DNA of 39,996 nucleotides from Streptomyces sp. SID4985. Lineage in GTDB: Bacteria; Actinomycetota; Actinomycetes; Streptomycetales; Streptomycetaceae. The stretch is from positions 1-39,996 of the forward strand of contig NZ_WWIR01000720.1 of the NCBI RefSeq assembly GCF_009863025.1, in the 5' to 3' direction. Position numbers and translations under genes: made by a program. Below the pieces are notes generated by a model, which did not search any database, was not told the DNA's origin, and worked only from the letters and a program-made list of their open reading frames with translations. This document shows, one piece after another, positions 24,753-32,774 of the stretch; position 1 is the stretch's first letter, and every line of letters begins with the position of its first letter.

Positions 24753-25301
24753 TCAGCCCCCCGTTTCGCCTGGATGGGGCCACTGACGGCCCGCCCATTC
24801 GGATTCCGGGATCGCGCCCTCCCAGTCGTCGGTGCACCGGTCGGCCCAGGCGCGGCCCACCATGACCGGCCGGGTCGTCAAGCCGCCGGTGACCTCCTGC
24901 ACCCGTAGCACCAGGCCGATCCCGTTGGCTCCGGGGTTCCCCCGTGGACCGTAGGACACGTCGAACACCCCACACCTGTGGGCGTGCGAGAGGAACTGTT
25001 CCAGGTCGGCTGGGACGCAGGCAGTCAACTCCCTTCCCCAGAGCGTCACCTGGGGTCCGCGGATCGCGTCGACCGAGACGCAGAACAGTCGGCCGGAGAT
25101 GAAGTAGGCGTACACGGCAGGCTCTGTCGTGCCGAACTCCACGCCGAGCGTCTCCGGGAACGAGGGGGCGGCCTGGAACCGGCGCAGCTCGGTCATGCCC
25201 GACAGCGCCCCGGCAACCTCAGCGATACGCATGCCGAACCACAGCGGGCCGACGCCTTCCAGCGGCATCAGCTCCCAGTCCAACCGTGCCAACCCCTTCA
25301 C
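24753..25301 (-). CDS. Hypothetical protein upstream of the STAND gene
   Basis: About 182 aa from GTG 25301, reading MKGLARLDWELMPLEGVGPL. Further in are WFGMRIAEVAGALSGMTELR, then PAVYAYFISGRLFCVSVDAI and GLTTRPVMVGRAWADRC. The start is uncertain; a TTG shortly downstream, after GAAGGGG, is another option. The sequence upstream in the same frame is Cys/Arg-rich and looks non-coding. The domain with an LxFGM segment and alternating hydrophobic strands resembles small actinobacterial proteins of unknown role. It lies 86 bp before the STAND gene on the same strand and may be its partner. Confidence 0.65.
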   Translation of the reverse strand: MKGLARLDWELMPLEGVGPLWFGMRIAEVAGALSGMTELRRFQAAPSFPETLGVEFGTTEPAVYAYFISGRLFCVSVDAIRGPQVTLWGRELTACVPADLEQFLSHAHRCGVFDVSYGPRGNPGANGIGLVLRVQEVTGGLTTRPVMVGRAWADRCTDDWEGAIPESEWAGRQWPHPGETGG

Positions 25302-25486
25302 AGCACGCCGGAGTTCTGCCGCGTCTCCACACCCGTCCCCGTCCGCACACCGATCCACGCCGCTTCCCGGCGACCGACACCACCTGGCATTACACCAAAC
25401 TCCAGATCTCTTACGGATCTTCGGGCGGAGGCGGCGGCTCGACACGGCCTATCTGCGCGCAGGTAGCGTGACCGGCATGTCTGAGG

Positions 25487-25701
25487 AGTGACGGTGCGGC
25501 GTTCCTGGGAGCGGCGGAGCTGCCCCGCAGCTCCGCCCGGAGGCCCGGGAAGGGCTGCGGGCCGAGGCCGGGGCGTGGGGGTGGTCGGCCGAGGTCGTCG
25601 AGAGCCGGCTGGGTGCTCTGGACAAGGACGGTCAGCCCAGCGGCTATCTCTTCAAGTGCCGTACCTGCGGCCGGTACATGGCGTACGCGGACTTCACGTA
25701 G
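25487..25701 (+). pseudogene. 3' remnant of a CbrC-family (UPF0167-like) gene
   Basis: The last 54 codons read LRPEAREGLRAEAGAWGWSA, then ALDKDGQPSGYLFKCRTCG and RYMAYADFT before TAG at 25699-25701. This matches the C-terminal half of CbrC-type proteins, with GWS, dGqPtaYLF and a CxxC near the end. Before it, DGAAFLGAAEL, typical of the same family, lies in a different frame, so there is at least one frameshift. The N-terminal two thirds are missing. It is a decayed fragment. Confidence 0.6.
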
Positions 25702-25813
25702 CACCGGTCGAGTCGCTCACCTGCGCAGTCTCGTCGCAAGCCCCGTCAACGTGCCGGGGACTTCTCCGTCTCGGTGGGAGAATGCCGGCACGTGCGAAGG
25801 GGGCGGGGGGAAC

Positions 25814-27988
25814 GTGGGGCGTGGGGAGCGGGATGTCGTCGCGAGGGGGACGCGGCTGTGCGAGGCGGCGCGGGTCGTGGTCGAGGATCATGGGCGCGCC
25901 GTGGAGGCCGTGCGGGCGGCGCTGAAGCCGATTCAGGACGCGGCGGTGAAGCGGGAGCTGGACGCCATTCCCGTCGCCCGCCTGCAGGACGTCACCGAGG
26001 GACGGCTGCGGGTGGGGAGCGTCGAGAAGGGCGGGCTGCGCACCGTGGGCAGCGTCCTGGAGGCGGGCCCCTACCGGTTGCGTCAGATTCCCGGCGTCGG
26101 GCAGCACACCGTCGATCAGATGCTCGCCGCCGCCCGCAGGCTCTCCGAGGCCGTGTACGAGACGGTGGGCGTCCATCTCGACGTGGACCGGCCGGAAGCG
26201 AGCACGACCGCGCTCGTCGTGGCTCTGCATGTGCTGGTGGAGGCCGGGCCGGACGCCCGCCGTGCGGTCGACAGGGCTGCCGAACTGTCGGAGCGGCTGG
26301 GGCCGTTGCTCACGGACGCCCGGCTCGTCACCGGTCGGCTCCGGATGCTTCTGGCGGGCCGGGAGAAGAAGGCCCGCGCGTGGGAGGCGGTCGCCGCGCT
26401 CCAGTCGCTGGTGGACGAGACGGAGCGGGCGGGGCTGCCCGAGTTGCTGGCCCAGGCGTCGGTGGACCTGCTCCGGGGGCCCTCGTCCGACATCGCGGCC
26501 TGGGTGGACTTCGAGCTCCGGTCCGCCGAGTACTACAGCCTGTTGGCGGAGATCTCCGGGCGACGGACCGACATGGCCGCCGTCGAGGGGTTCCTGCCGG
26601 ACGAGGTCGCCGAGCGGGTGCGGGTCCAGCCCCTCGACGACACGCACCGGCGGGTCTCCCTGCGCGGTTACCAGGCGTTCGGCGCGCGGTTCGCGCTCGC
26701 CCAGCGCAGGGTGATACTCGGCGACGAGATGGGCCTCGGGAAGACCATCCAGGCGATCGCCGTTCTGGCGCACCTGGCCGCCGAGGGGGCGAGTCATTTC
26801 CTGATCGTCTGCCCGGCGAGCGTCCTCGTGAACTGGACACGGGAGATCGAGGCCCGCAGCGCGTTGCGGGTCGTACCGCTGCACGGTCCCGACCGGCGGT
26901 ACGCGTTTGCCGACTGGAAGGAGCGGGGCGGGGTCGCGGTGACCACGTTCGACTCCCTGCGGGGCTTCCCGGTGTGGGACGGCGGGGCGGTCGGGCTGTT
27001 CGTCGTCGACGAGGCGCACTCCGTGAAGAACCCGAACGCCAAGCGGTCCCAGGCGGTGGCGGCCTGGGCGGAGCGGTGCGAGCGCACCCTCTTCATGACC
27101 GGAACCCCGATGGAGAACAGGGTCGTCGAGTTCCGCAATCTGGTCCGGATGCTCGACGGCGCCGTCGCGGACTCCCTGGGCGAGGGCGACGCGCTGGCGG
27201 GTTCGGTCGCCTTCCGCAAGGCGGTGGCCCCGGTCTATCTGCGGCGCAACCAGGAAGACGTGCTGACCGAGCTTCCCAGTCTTCAGCAGACCGACGAGTG
27301 GGAGGAACTGAGCGCGTCCGACGAGGAGGCGTACCGCGAAGCCGTCCGCGCGGGCAACTTCATGGCGATGCGGAGGGCCGCGTACGCGCGCCCCGAGAAG
27401 TCGGCCAAGCTGGAACGGCTCCGGGAGATCGTCCAGGAGGCGGCCGTCAACGGGCAGAAGACGGTGGTCTTCTCCAACTTCAGAGACGTCCTGGGCGTGG
27501 TGCGGGAAGCGCTCGCGACCGGCAGCGGCCCCGCGGTCTTCGGCCCGCTCACCGGGAGCGTGGTGGCCGAGCGGCGGCAGCGGATCGTCGACGACTTCGC
27601 CGCCGTCGCCGGACCCGCGGTGCTCCTGGCGCAGATCCAGGCGGCGGGCGTGGGTCTCAACATCCAGGCCGCTTCCGTCGTCGTCATCTGCGAGCCCCAG
27701 ATCAAACCGACCATCGAGCACCAGGCGGTGGCCCGCGCGCACCGCATGGGCCAGGTCAGACCCGTGCGCGTGTACCGTCTCCTGGCCACCGGGGGCGTGG
27801 ACGAACGCATGGTGAGGATGCTGGAGAACAAGACCCGTCTGTTCGACGCCTACGCCCGCCGCAGCGCCGTGGCCGAATCCACGCCGGACGCGGTCGACGT
27901 GTCGGACACCGAGCTGGCACGCCGGATCGTCGAGGAGGAGCAGGCGCGGCTGGGAGTGGTCCGCGAGGAGTCCGCAGGGCATCCGTGA
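25814..27988 (+). CDS. SNF2-family helicase with helix-hairpin-helix
   Basis: A protein of about 724 aa. The GTG at 25814 follows GGGGGGAAC; the longer frame upstream is Arg/Ser-rich and overlaps the CbrC remnant. The N-terminal region has a helix-hairpin-helix, RLRQIPGVGQHTVDQML (about residue 90), suggesting DNA binding. The SNF2 motor follows: GDEMGLGKT at about 303, IVCPASVLVNW, DEAH at about 399 followed by SVKNPNAKRSQA, FMTGTPMENRV, and motif VI as QAVARAHRMGQVRPV. It is an ATP-driven DNA translocase; the target is unknown. It is divergent from the hypothetical/STAND gene pair. A role in defence or in repair is possible. Confidence 0.85.
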   Translation: MGRGERDVVARGTRLCEAARVVVEDHGRAVEAVRAALKPIQDAAVKRELDAIPVARLQDVTEGRLRVGSVEKGGLRTVGSVLEAGPYRLRQIPGVGQHTVDQMLAAARRLSEAVYETVGVHLDVDRPEASTTALVVALHVLVEAGPDARRAVDRAAELSERLGPLLTDARLVTGRLRMLLAGREKKARAWEAVAALQSLVDETERAGLPELLAQASVDLLRGPSSDIAAWVDFELRSAEYYSLLAEISGRRTDMAAVEGFLPDEVAERVRVQPLDDTHRRVSLRGYQAFGARFALAQRRVILGDEMGLGKTIQAIAVLAHLAAEGASHFLIVCPASVLVNWTREIEARSALRVVPLHGPDRRYAFADWKERGGVAVTTFDSLRGFPVWDGGAVGLFVVDEAHSVKNPNAKRSQAVAAWAERCERTLFMTGTPMENRVVEFRNLVRMLDGAVADSLGEGDALAGSVAFRKAVAPVYLRRNQEDVLTELPSLQQTDEWEELSASDEEAYREAVRAGNFMAMRRAAYARPEKSAKLERLREIVQEAAVNGQKTVVFSNFRDVLGVVREALATGSGPAVFGPLTGSVVAERRQRIVDDFAAVAGPAVLLAQIQAAGVGLNIQAASVVVICEPQIKPTIEHQAVARAHRMGQVRPVRVYRLLATGGVDERMVRMLENKTRLFDAYARRSAVAESTPDAVDVSDTELARRIVEEEQARLGVVREESAGHP

Positions 27989-28115
27989 GCGGCCTTCGGG
28001 GCGCGATGCCCGCCAACGGGGATTTCCCGGGCAGGGCATCTCGTCGAGCCTCGCCGTAGGCCGGGGCAGCAGAATCACGGTTCCTGCAGATGGAGTAAAT
28101 CTGTAGTGGCGGGAG

Positions 28116-28144
28116 TAGACATTGTCGTGAGCCGGGGCTAGCGT
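28116..28144 (+). promoter_or_regulatory. Promoter TAGACA-N17-TAGCGT
   Basis: TAGACA at 28116-28121 and TAGCGT at 28139-28144 are 17 bases apart, matching the vegetative-type promoters of streptomycetes. A Shine-Dalgarno-like GGTAAGGAG lies about 32 bases downstream at 28175-28183. It drives the region leading to the MerR-like gene. Confidence 0.65.
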
Positions 28145-28192
28145 CGTACTCGTACCCCAGAAGTCGCACGACGAGGTAAGGAGCGGAACGCC

Positions 28193-28345
28193 ATCAGGAT
28201 CGCCCGGGCGAGCACCGCCCGGGTACCGCAGGCCCCGATTGGAAGGTGGTCCCCGGTCACGCATCCGCGATCCCCGCAGTCCGGCCCCATACGGCGGAGC
28301 CTGCGGACACAGAAGGTCGGCGAAATCGGCCGACAGATGGTGTGA
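28193..28345 (+). other. 50-codon ORF beginning at ATC after a promoter and SD sequence
   Basis: After promoter 28116-28144 and AAGGAG at 28178-28183, an open frame reads IRIARASTARVPQAPIGRW from the ATC at 28193, continues through SPQSGPIRRSLRTQKVG, and stops at TGA 28343-28345. No ATG, GTG, TTG or CTG exists at the right place, so translation would need ATC, a rare start. The spacing from AAGGAG to ATC is nine bases. Third-position GC is high. It may be a leader peptide with restricted initiation, or simply the untranslated leader of the downstream gene. Confidence 0.35.
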
Positions 28346-28410
28346 TAGCTCGGGGCCCGGGCGCCATGCGGCGCTCGGGCCCCCCGACGCGTCCCCGGAA
28401 GAAGAGGTCT

Positions 28411-28752
28411 ATGCCCCCTCGCAGTACCCGTCCCCTCGTCCCCCTCGATGACGACGACTACCCCGCCTACACCATGGGCCGGGCCGCCGAAATGCTCGGC
28501 GCCACCCCCGCCTTTCTTCGCGCCCTGGGCGAGCACCGGCTGATCACCCCGTTGCGTTCCGAGGGCGGTCATCGCCGCTACTCGCGCTACCAGCTGCGGA
28601 TCGCCGCCCGCGCGCGCGAACTCGTCGACCAGGGCACGCCCATAGAGGCCGCCTGCCGCATCATCATCCTCGAAGACCAGCTGGAAGACGCGCTGCGCAT
28701 CAACGACGAACTCCGCGCCCAGCACGCGAGCGGGCCGAACCCGTCGGCCTGA
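28411..28752 (+). CDS. MerR-like helix-turn-helix regulator
   Basis: A 113-aa protein that starts at ATG 28411, with GAAGAAGAGG upstream, and reads MPPRSTRPLVPLDDDDYPAY. The MerR-type winged helix is TMGRAAEMLGATPAFLRALG followed by LITPLRSEGGHRRYSRYQL, including the GGHRRYS wing. The C-terminal helix (CRIIILEDQLEDALRINDEL) is a short dimerisation coil with no effector domain. The gene is convergent with the SCO5918-like gene. In streptomycetes a similar small MerR-type gene is associated with the cold-shock cluster; the association is from memory of the S. coelicolor SCO5917-5921 region and needs checking. Confidence 0.85.
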   Translation: MPPRSTRPLVPLDDDDYPAYTMGRAAEMLGATPAFLRALGEHRLITPLRSEGGHRRYSRYQLRIAARARELVDQGTPIEAACRIIILEDQLEDALRINDELRAQHASGPNPSA

Positions 28753-28774
28753 GGCCGAGGCCGGGCGATTTGGG

Positions 28775-29092
28775 CTACTCCGACCACTGGGGGGCGCCGA
28801 GCGCTGCGGCGGCCTGCTGGTACGGGTCGGCCGGGGGCGCGGGTACGGCTTCGGCTTCGGTGCGGGTGCCGCAGGTGAAGCCGAGCTGGGTCATGGCCCG
28901 CACGACTTCGGCGGCGCTGAAATCGCGGCGGTCCTGACGCGTGACGACCTGGCCGACCTGTTTGGCGGGGTAGTGGCGTCGCCCGACGACCACGAACTCG
29001 GCGGTGATCTCCTCGGGCTTGACGCCCTTCATGGATTCCAGCACGCCGTACTTGGTCAGGTCGAACGGGAAACGGGCGATGACGCAGCGCAT
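28775..29092 (-). CDS. SCO5918-like conserved protein
   Basis: A 105-aa protein that starts MRCVIARFPFDLTKYGVLES and continues MKGVKPEEITAEFVVVGRR, then PAKQVGQVVTRQDRRDFSAA and VRAMTQLGFTC. This matches a small streptomycete family of unknown function, recalled as SCO5918. The C-terminal 30 residues are Pro/Ala-rich. It is the last gene of a minus-strand run after the CBS-domain gene (53 bp gap). Its constant company with cold-shock and RNA helicase genes suggests a role in RNA or cold adaptation, but that is inference. Confidence 0.8.
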   Translation of the reverse strand: MRCVIARFPFDLTKYGVLESMKGVKPEEITAEFVVVGRRHYPAKQVGQVVTRQDRRDFSAAEVVRAMTQLGFTCGTRTEAEAVPAPPADPYQQAAAALGAPQWSE

Positions 29093-29145
29093 GGTGCCTC
29101 ACAGGGAGAAGGAAGCGGACGGATCCTGGTGGGGTGGAACGCGGT

Positions 29146-29463
29146 TCAGCGGGAGTGGGCGTGGGCGAGGACGGCCGGAGCGCTGCCGTTCGCTTCGGCG
29201 ATGTCGCTCAGGCGCACGTGGTCCGTATAGCCGGAACTATCGCGGACGGCGGTGAGCACGTCCAGGGTGACCAGGCCGGTGCGCCGGCCGTCCTCGTCGC
29301 AGATGACCAGACGCCCCGTACCGGCGGCGGCCATGACGGACAGCGCCACCTCCACGGTCATCGCACCCCAGACCTGCGGCCCCGCCGCGTCCGAGGCGTC
29401 GGCCGCGGTCCTGCGCGTGTGGCCCGTGTTCGCCGGGCCGGGGTGCGACTGGATCAGTGTCAA
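29146..29463 (-). CDS. CBS-domain protein
   Basis: About 105 aa. The TTG at 29463 is chosen because AGGAGG lies six bases upstream, just after the helicase stop at 29510; a longer frame through the helicase gene is an overlap artefact. MTLIQSHPGP starts a short tail; MTVEVALSVMAAAGTGRLVI and CDEDGRRTGLVTLDVLTAVR form one CBS motif, ending in DHVRLSDIAEANG. One CBS motif alone must pair with a second chain to bind adenosyl ligands. It lies between the helicase and the SCO5918-like gene, and is likely in the same transcript. Confidence 0.75.
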   Translation of the reverse strand: MTLIQSHPGPANTGHTRRTAADASDAAGPQVWGAMTVEVALSVMAAAGTGRLVICDEDGRRTGLVTLDVLTAVRDSSGYTDHVRLSDIAEANGSAPAVLAHAHSR

Positions 29464-29509
29464 GAGGTGCCTCCTGCAGAGATGGGTCAGTTTCCTGAGC
29501 ACGGAACTC

Positions 29510-30934
29510 CTAGGCCGCCGCGTCGGTGACGGACCGCCGGATGCCCGCGCGCCGGCTCGCCGAAGAGCCGCGGCGTCGGCCGCGGGAAGGGGCGCCGCGC
29601 CTCTTGGGACGTTCGGTGACGGGTGCGGTGATGACGACCGGGACGCCCGAGGGGGTCTGGGCGCCGGTGATGCGGTGCAGGGCCTCCTCGCCCGAGCGGA
29701 CCTGGGTGGTCCGCGGCACGATTCCGGCCACCGCCATGAGGCGGGACATACCGCGGCGCTGGTTCGGGGTGACCAGGGTGACGACCCTGCCGGACTGCCC
29801 GGCACGGGCTGTACGGCCGCCGCGGTGGAGGTAGTCCTTGTGGTCGGTCGGCGGGTCGACGTTGACGACGAGGTCGAGGTCGTCGACATGGATCCCGCGC
29901 GCCGCGACGTTGGTCGCCACCAACACGCTGACGTGCCCGGACTTGAACTGCGCCAGCGTGCGGGTGCGCTGGGGCTGCGACTTCCCGCCGTGCAGGGCGG
30001 CGGCCCGCACTCCGCTGCTCAGGAGGTGCTCGGTGAGACGGTCGACGGCGTGCTTGGTGTCGAGGAACATGATCAGGCGGCCGTCACGCGCGGCGATCTC
30101 GGTGGTGGCCGCGTGCTTGTCCGCGCCGTGGACGTGGAGCACATGGTGCTCCATCGTCGTGACCGCACCGGCCGACGGGTCGACGGAGTGCACCACGGGA
30201 TCGCCGAGGTAGCGGCGCACGAGCAGGTCGACATTGCGGTCGAGGGTGGCGGAGAACAGCATGCGCTGGCCCCCGGGGCGGACCAGGTCCAGTAGCGCGG
30301 TGACCTGAGGCATGAAACCCATGTCGGCCATCTGGTCGGCCTCGTCGAGGACGGTGATGGCGACCTGGTCCAGCCGGCAGTCACCGCGGTCGATGAGGTC
30401 CTTGAGGCGGCCGGGGGTGGCGACGACGATCTCCACGCCGCCGCGCAGCGCGGCGGCCTGCCTGCCGATCGGCATCCCGCCCACGACCGTGGCCAGCCGC
30501 AGTCTCACGGAACGGGCGTACGGGGTGAGCGCGTCCGTGACCTGCTGAGCCAGCTCACGTGTCGGTACGAGAACCAGCCCCAGCGGCTGCCCGGCCTCGG
30601 CGCGCTGCCCGGCGGTGCGGGCCAGGAGCGCGAGGCCGAAGGCGAGGGTCTTGCCGGAGCCGGTGCGGCCGCGGCCCAGTACGTCACGGCCCGCCAGGGA
30701 GTTCGGCAGGGTCGCGCCCTGGATCGGGAACGGGACGGTCACGCCCTGCGAACCGAGTGTGGACAGCAGCTCCCTGGGCATGTCGAGATCGGCGAAGCTC
30801 TCCACGGCCGCAAGCGCGGGAGTGGTGGTCCCGGGAAGCGCGAACTCGCCCTGCGGGCCGGGCCGACGGCTGTGACCACCGGAACCGCCGTTACGGGTGT
30901 GGGTGGCGCGGTTGCTCGTTCGTGTGCGGTTCAC
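29510..30934 (-). CDS. DEAD-box RNA helicase
   Basis: This 474-aa protein starts at GTG 30934 after AAGGAAGG. It unwinds RNA duplexes, probably helping at low temperature. Motifs in order: Q motif near SFADLDMPRELL and PIQGATLP; motif I GRTGSGKT; Ia VPTRELAQQV; Ib TPGRL; DEAD in VLDEADQMADMGFMPQ; SAT in LFSATLDRNV; ARGIHVDDLDLVVN; motif VI HRGGRTARAG. The C-terminal tail is Arg/Ser-rich and may bind RNA (RGRRRGSSASRRAGIRR). It is downstream of the cold-shock gene and its terminator, and upstream of the CBS gene on the same strand. Confidence 0.95.
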   Translation of the reverse strand: MNRTRTSNRATHTRNGGSGGHSRRPGPQGEFALPGTTTPALAAVESFADLDMPRELLSTLGSQGVTVPFPIQGATLPNSLAGRDVLGRGRTGSGKTLAFGLALLARTAGQRAEAGQPLGLVLVPTRELAQQVTDALTPYARSVRLRLATVVGGMPIGRQAAALRGGVEIVVATPGRLKDLIDRGDCRLDQVAITVLDEADQMADMGFMPQVTALLDLVRPGGQRMLFSATLDRNVDLLVRRYLGDPVVHSVDPSAGAVTTMEHHVLHVHGADKHAATTEIAARDGRLIMFLDTKHAVDRLTEHLLSSGVRAAALHGGKSQPQRTRTLAQFKSGHVSVLVATNVAARGIHVDDLDLVVNVDPPTDHKDYLHRGGRTARAGQSGRVVTLVTPNQRRGMSRLMAVAGIVPRTTQVRSGEEALHRITGAQTPSGVPVVITAPVTERPKRRGAPSRGRRRGSSASRRAGIRRSVTDAAA

Positions 30935-31065
30935 GCGGAACCTTCCTTGATGCGGCGCATATCAAGGAATTCCCGCAGCGATGAGCAGCGCCGAGAATTG
31001 CAAGAAACGGCCGAATGGAACGCGGAAAAATAAAGCTGCCGTGCGATGCGTGCAGCTGGGGGTAT

Positions 31066-31107
31066 GCAGCTGGGGCCCGCACCCCGAAGGATGCGGGCCC
31101 CAGCTGC
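31066..31107 (-). terminator. Terminator after the cold-shock gene
   Basis: A 16-bp perfect stem, GCAGCTGGGGCCCGCA with its complement, is extended by inner pairs that close a TTCG loop on the minus strand. It begins 19 bases after the cold-shock stop at 31126. TTTATTTTT lies further along the transcript. This probably ends the short cold-shock message, with partial read-through into the helicase possible. Confidence 0.8.
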
Positions 31108-31125
31108 ACGTGTGTGTCGGTCGCG

Positions 31126-31329
31126 TCAGGCGGGAACGATGTTCTCGGCCGTCGGGCCCTTCTGGCCCTGCGCGACGTCGAAGCTCACCTTCTGGCCCTC
31201 GAGCAGCTCGCGGAAGCCCTGGGTGGCGATGTTCGAGTAGTGGGCGAACACGTCCGCGCCGCCACCGTCCTGCGCGATGAAGCCGAAACCCTTTTCCGCG
31301 TTGAACCACTTCACGGTGCCAGTAGCCAT
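31126..31329 (-). CDS. CspA-family cold-shock protein
   Basis: A 67-aa single-strand nucleic-acid-binding protein, full family length. The OB fold has RNP1 KGFGFI and RNP2 VFAHY in [20 protein letters not shown] and [18 protein letters not shown]. The ATG at 31329 follows GAAGGAGA. The 285 bases upstream contain no gene and are unusually AT-rich for this window; a long structured leader is typical of cold-shock messages. Such proteins melt RNA structure and aid translation in the cold. The DEAD-box gene downstream fits the same job. Confidence 0.95.
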   Translation of the reverse strand: MATGTVKWFNAEKGFGFIAQDGGGADVFAHYSNIATQGFRELLEGQKVSFDVAQGQKGPTAENIVPA

Positions 31330-31614
31330 GTCATTCTCCTTCGGGGCATTGCGCCGGTGTCCGCACCGTGCGGATACCGTGTCGCCGCGATGATTGCCCT
31401 ACCCGGAAAAGACCGGAATTGTTTTTGGGAACCACAACTGCAACCGGGATCGACGGTAGCACGTCGTAGCGTCCTGTGTGCGGTGAATAATTGCACTCGG
31501 TTCGTCGGGGCAATAAAACTGTGCGTGGGCCTCATTGAACCCTCATTCGGCGAACGCAGATATTGTGCGGGGAATCGGTGAGTGCAGAACCGGCGGTGGT
31601 CGGCACCCGCTCCC

Positions 31615-32006
31615 TCACACGTCCCGCCTCCGGAACACCACCTGCCCCACCCCCCCACCCCCATCACGCTCAGCGATCGGCCAGTAGTGGGCGAACCAGT
31701 CGCCGACGGCGCCCGGGAGGCCGGGGGCGATGGCGGGGGTGAGGAGGGCGGCGTCGAGCAGGGTCGTCGCGATGTCGAGGCGCTGGTTCATGCCGAGCGA
31801 GAACTCGCCCGCGCGGTGCGTCGCCGCGTCCGACAGGCCGACGAGGTCCAGTACCTCCACGACCCGGTCGCGGCCCAGCCCGGCCGTGGCGGCGACGGCG
31901 AGGAGGTGGTCGTACGCGGTGCGGCGCGGATGGACCGCGCGGGCGTCCAGGAGGGCGCCGACCGTACGCGCGTCCCGCTGACCCGAACTGCCAGACTGGG
32001 AAGGTC
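31615..32006 (-). pseudogene. Chimeric remnant of ABC transporter ATPase and permease genes
   Basis: One frame reads DARTVGALLDARAVHPRRTA and YDHLLAVAATAGLGRDRVVE, then VGLSDAATHRAGEFSLGMNQ with RLDIATTLL, which is the middle of a drug-type ABC ATPase around the signature motif. Directly after it comes LLTPAIAPGLPGAVGDWFAH with YWPIAERDGG, typical of the C-terminal end of the partner membrane permease. The Walker A, Walker B and most of the permease are missing. The remnant therefore joins two genes through a large internal deletion. The 5' side ends near 32006 beside the membrane-protein gene. Confidence 0.65.
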
Positions 32007-32030
32007 ACTTCACCGATCGGGGGCGGTCCT

Positions 32031-32774
32031 GTGGGTTACCGGTACATCAGCGCGGGCGTGGCGGGCGTCGGGCTGGTCAGCGCGATCGCCGCTCTCGTCC
32101 TGCTCGCGTTCGCCGGTCTCGAACTGCCCCGGACCGTCGAGCGTGACCGTGCGTTCAAGGAGGCGGTGTCCTGTACGTCCGTGCCGAGGGCGGCCGCCGA
32201 CTGTCTGTCGCGGCAGCCGTTCACCGTCTCCGGCATCCACCTCTGGTCGGGCAGGGGTGGCGACGGCGTATACGCCACCTTCACCGCGGCCGGGGGCGCC
32301 GAGTGGCGTACCGGGTTCAGTAACGACGGACCGGTGCTGTCCGGGCTCGGGGACGGAGACCGGGTCACCGGCACGGTCTGGCGCGGTCGGCTGGTGCGGA
32401 TATCCGCGAAGGGCGAGACCCAGGTCACCGAGGACAGTCCGGACACGCTGCCCGAGAGCCTTGTCGCCGCGCTCCTCGTCTGCGGACCGTCCCTCCTGCT
32501 GCTCGCGGCTGCCTGTGGCTGGCGGCTGCGGCGGCCGAAGGAGCGCGGGTGGCGGCGCGGGCCGAAGATGACGGCCGTGCTGGCCGCCGGTCTCGCAGGG
32601 GTGGGGGTGTTCGCGGCCATTGTCGTCAGCATGTTCGATCTGCCGCTGTGGGCGATGCCCGCGGTCTGGCTCGCCCCGGCCGCGCTCGCGACCGCCCTGG
32701 CGATCGCCGTCGGCCGGCAGGCGCCGGACGGCCCGCCAATCAGGCTGTCTGTGAACCGAGTTCACCTCCCCTGA
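32031..32774 (+). CDS. Integral membrane protein
   Basis: A 247-aa protein that starts at GTG 32031 after GGGGGCGG. Helix 1 is at about residues 7-30 (SAGVAGVGLVSAIAALVLLA). An extracytoplasmic domain of about 110 residues follows, with AVSCTSVPRAAADC providing two Cys. Then come a second helix (LVAALLVCGPSLLLLAAACG), a basic loop, and two further helices (VLAAGLAGVGVFAAIVVSMF and PAVWLAPAALATALAIAV). Neither a signal peptidase site nor a known domain is seen. The last 13 bases overlap the convergent serpin gene. The function is unknown. Confidence 0.8.
   Translation: MGYRYISAGVAGVGLVSAIAALVLLAFAGLELPRTVERDRAFKEAVSCTSVPRAAADCLSRQPFTVSGIHLWSGRGGDGVYATFTAAGGAEWRTGFSNDGPVLSGLGDGDRVTGTVWRGRLVRISAKGETQVTEDSPDTLPESLVAALLVCGPSLLLLAAACGWRLRRPKERGWRRGPKMTAVLAAGLAGVGVFAAIVVSMFDLPLWAMPAVWLAPAALATALAIAVGRQAPDGPPIRLSVNRVHLP

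Noticed and set aside
25694..28264. An 856-codon minus-strand frame opposite the SNF2 gene
   Set aside because: Arg/His/Pro-rich antisense frame with no domain; the plus-strand helicase is clear.
31330..31614. Minus-strand frames upstream of the cold-shock gene as coding
   Set aside because: The stretch is AT-rich and directly upstream of a cold-shock start; a long leader is the expected content, and the frames have no conserved pattern.
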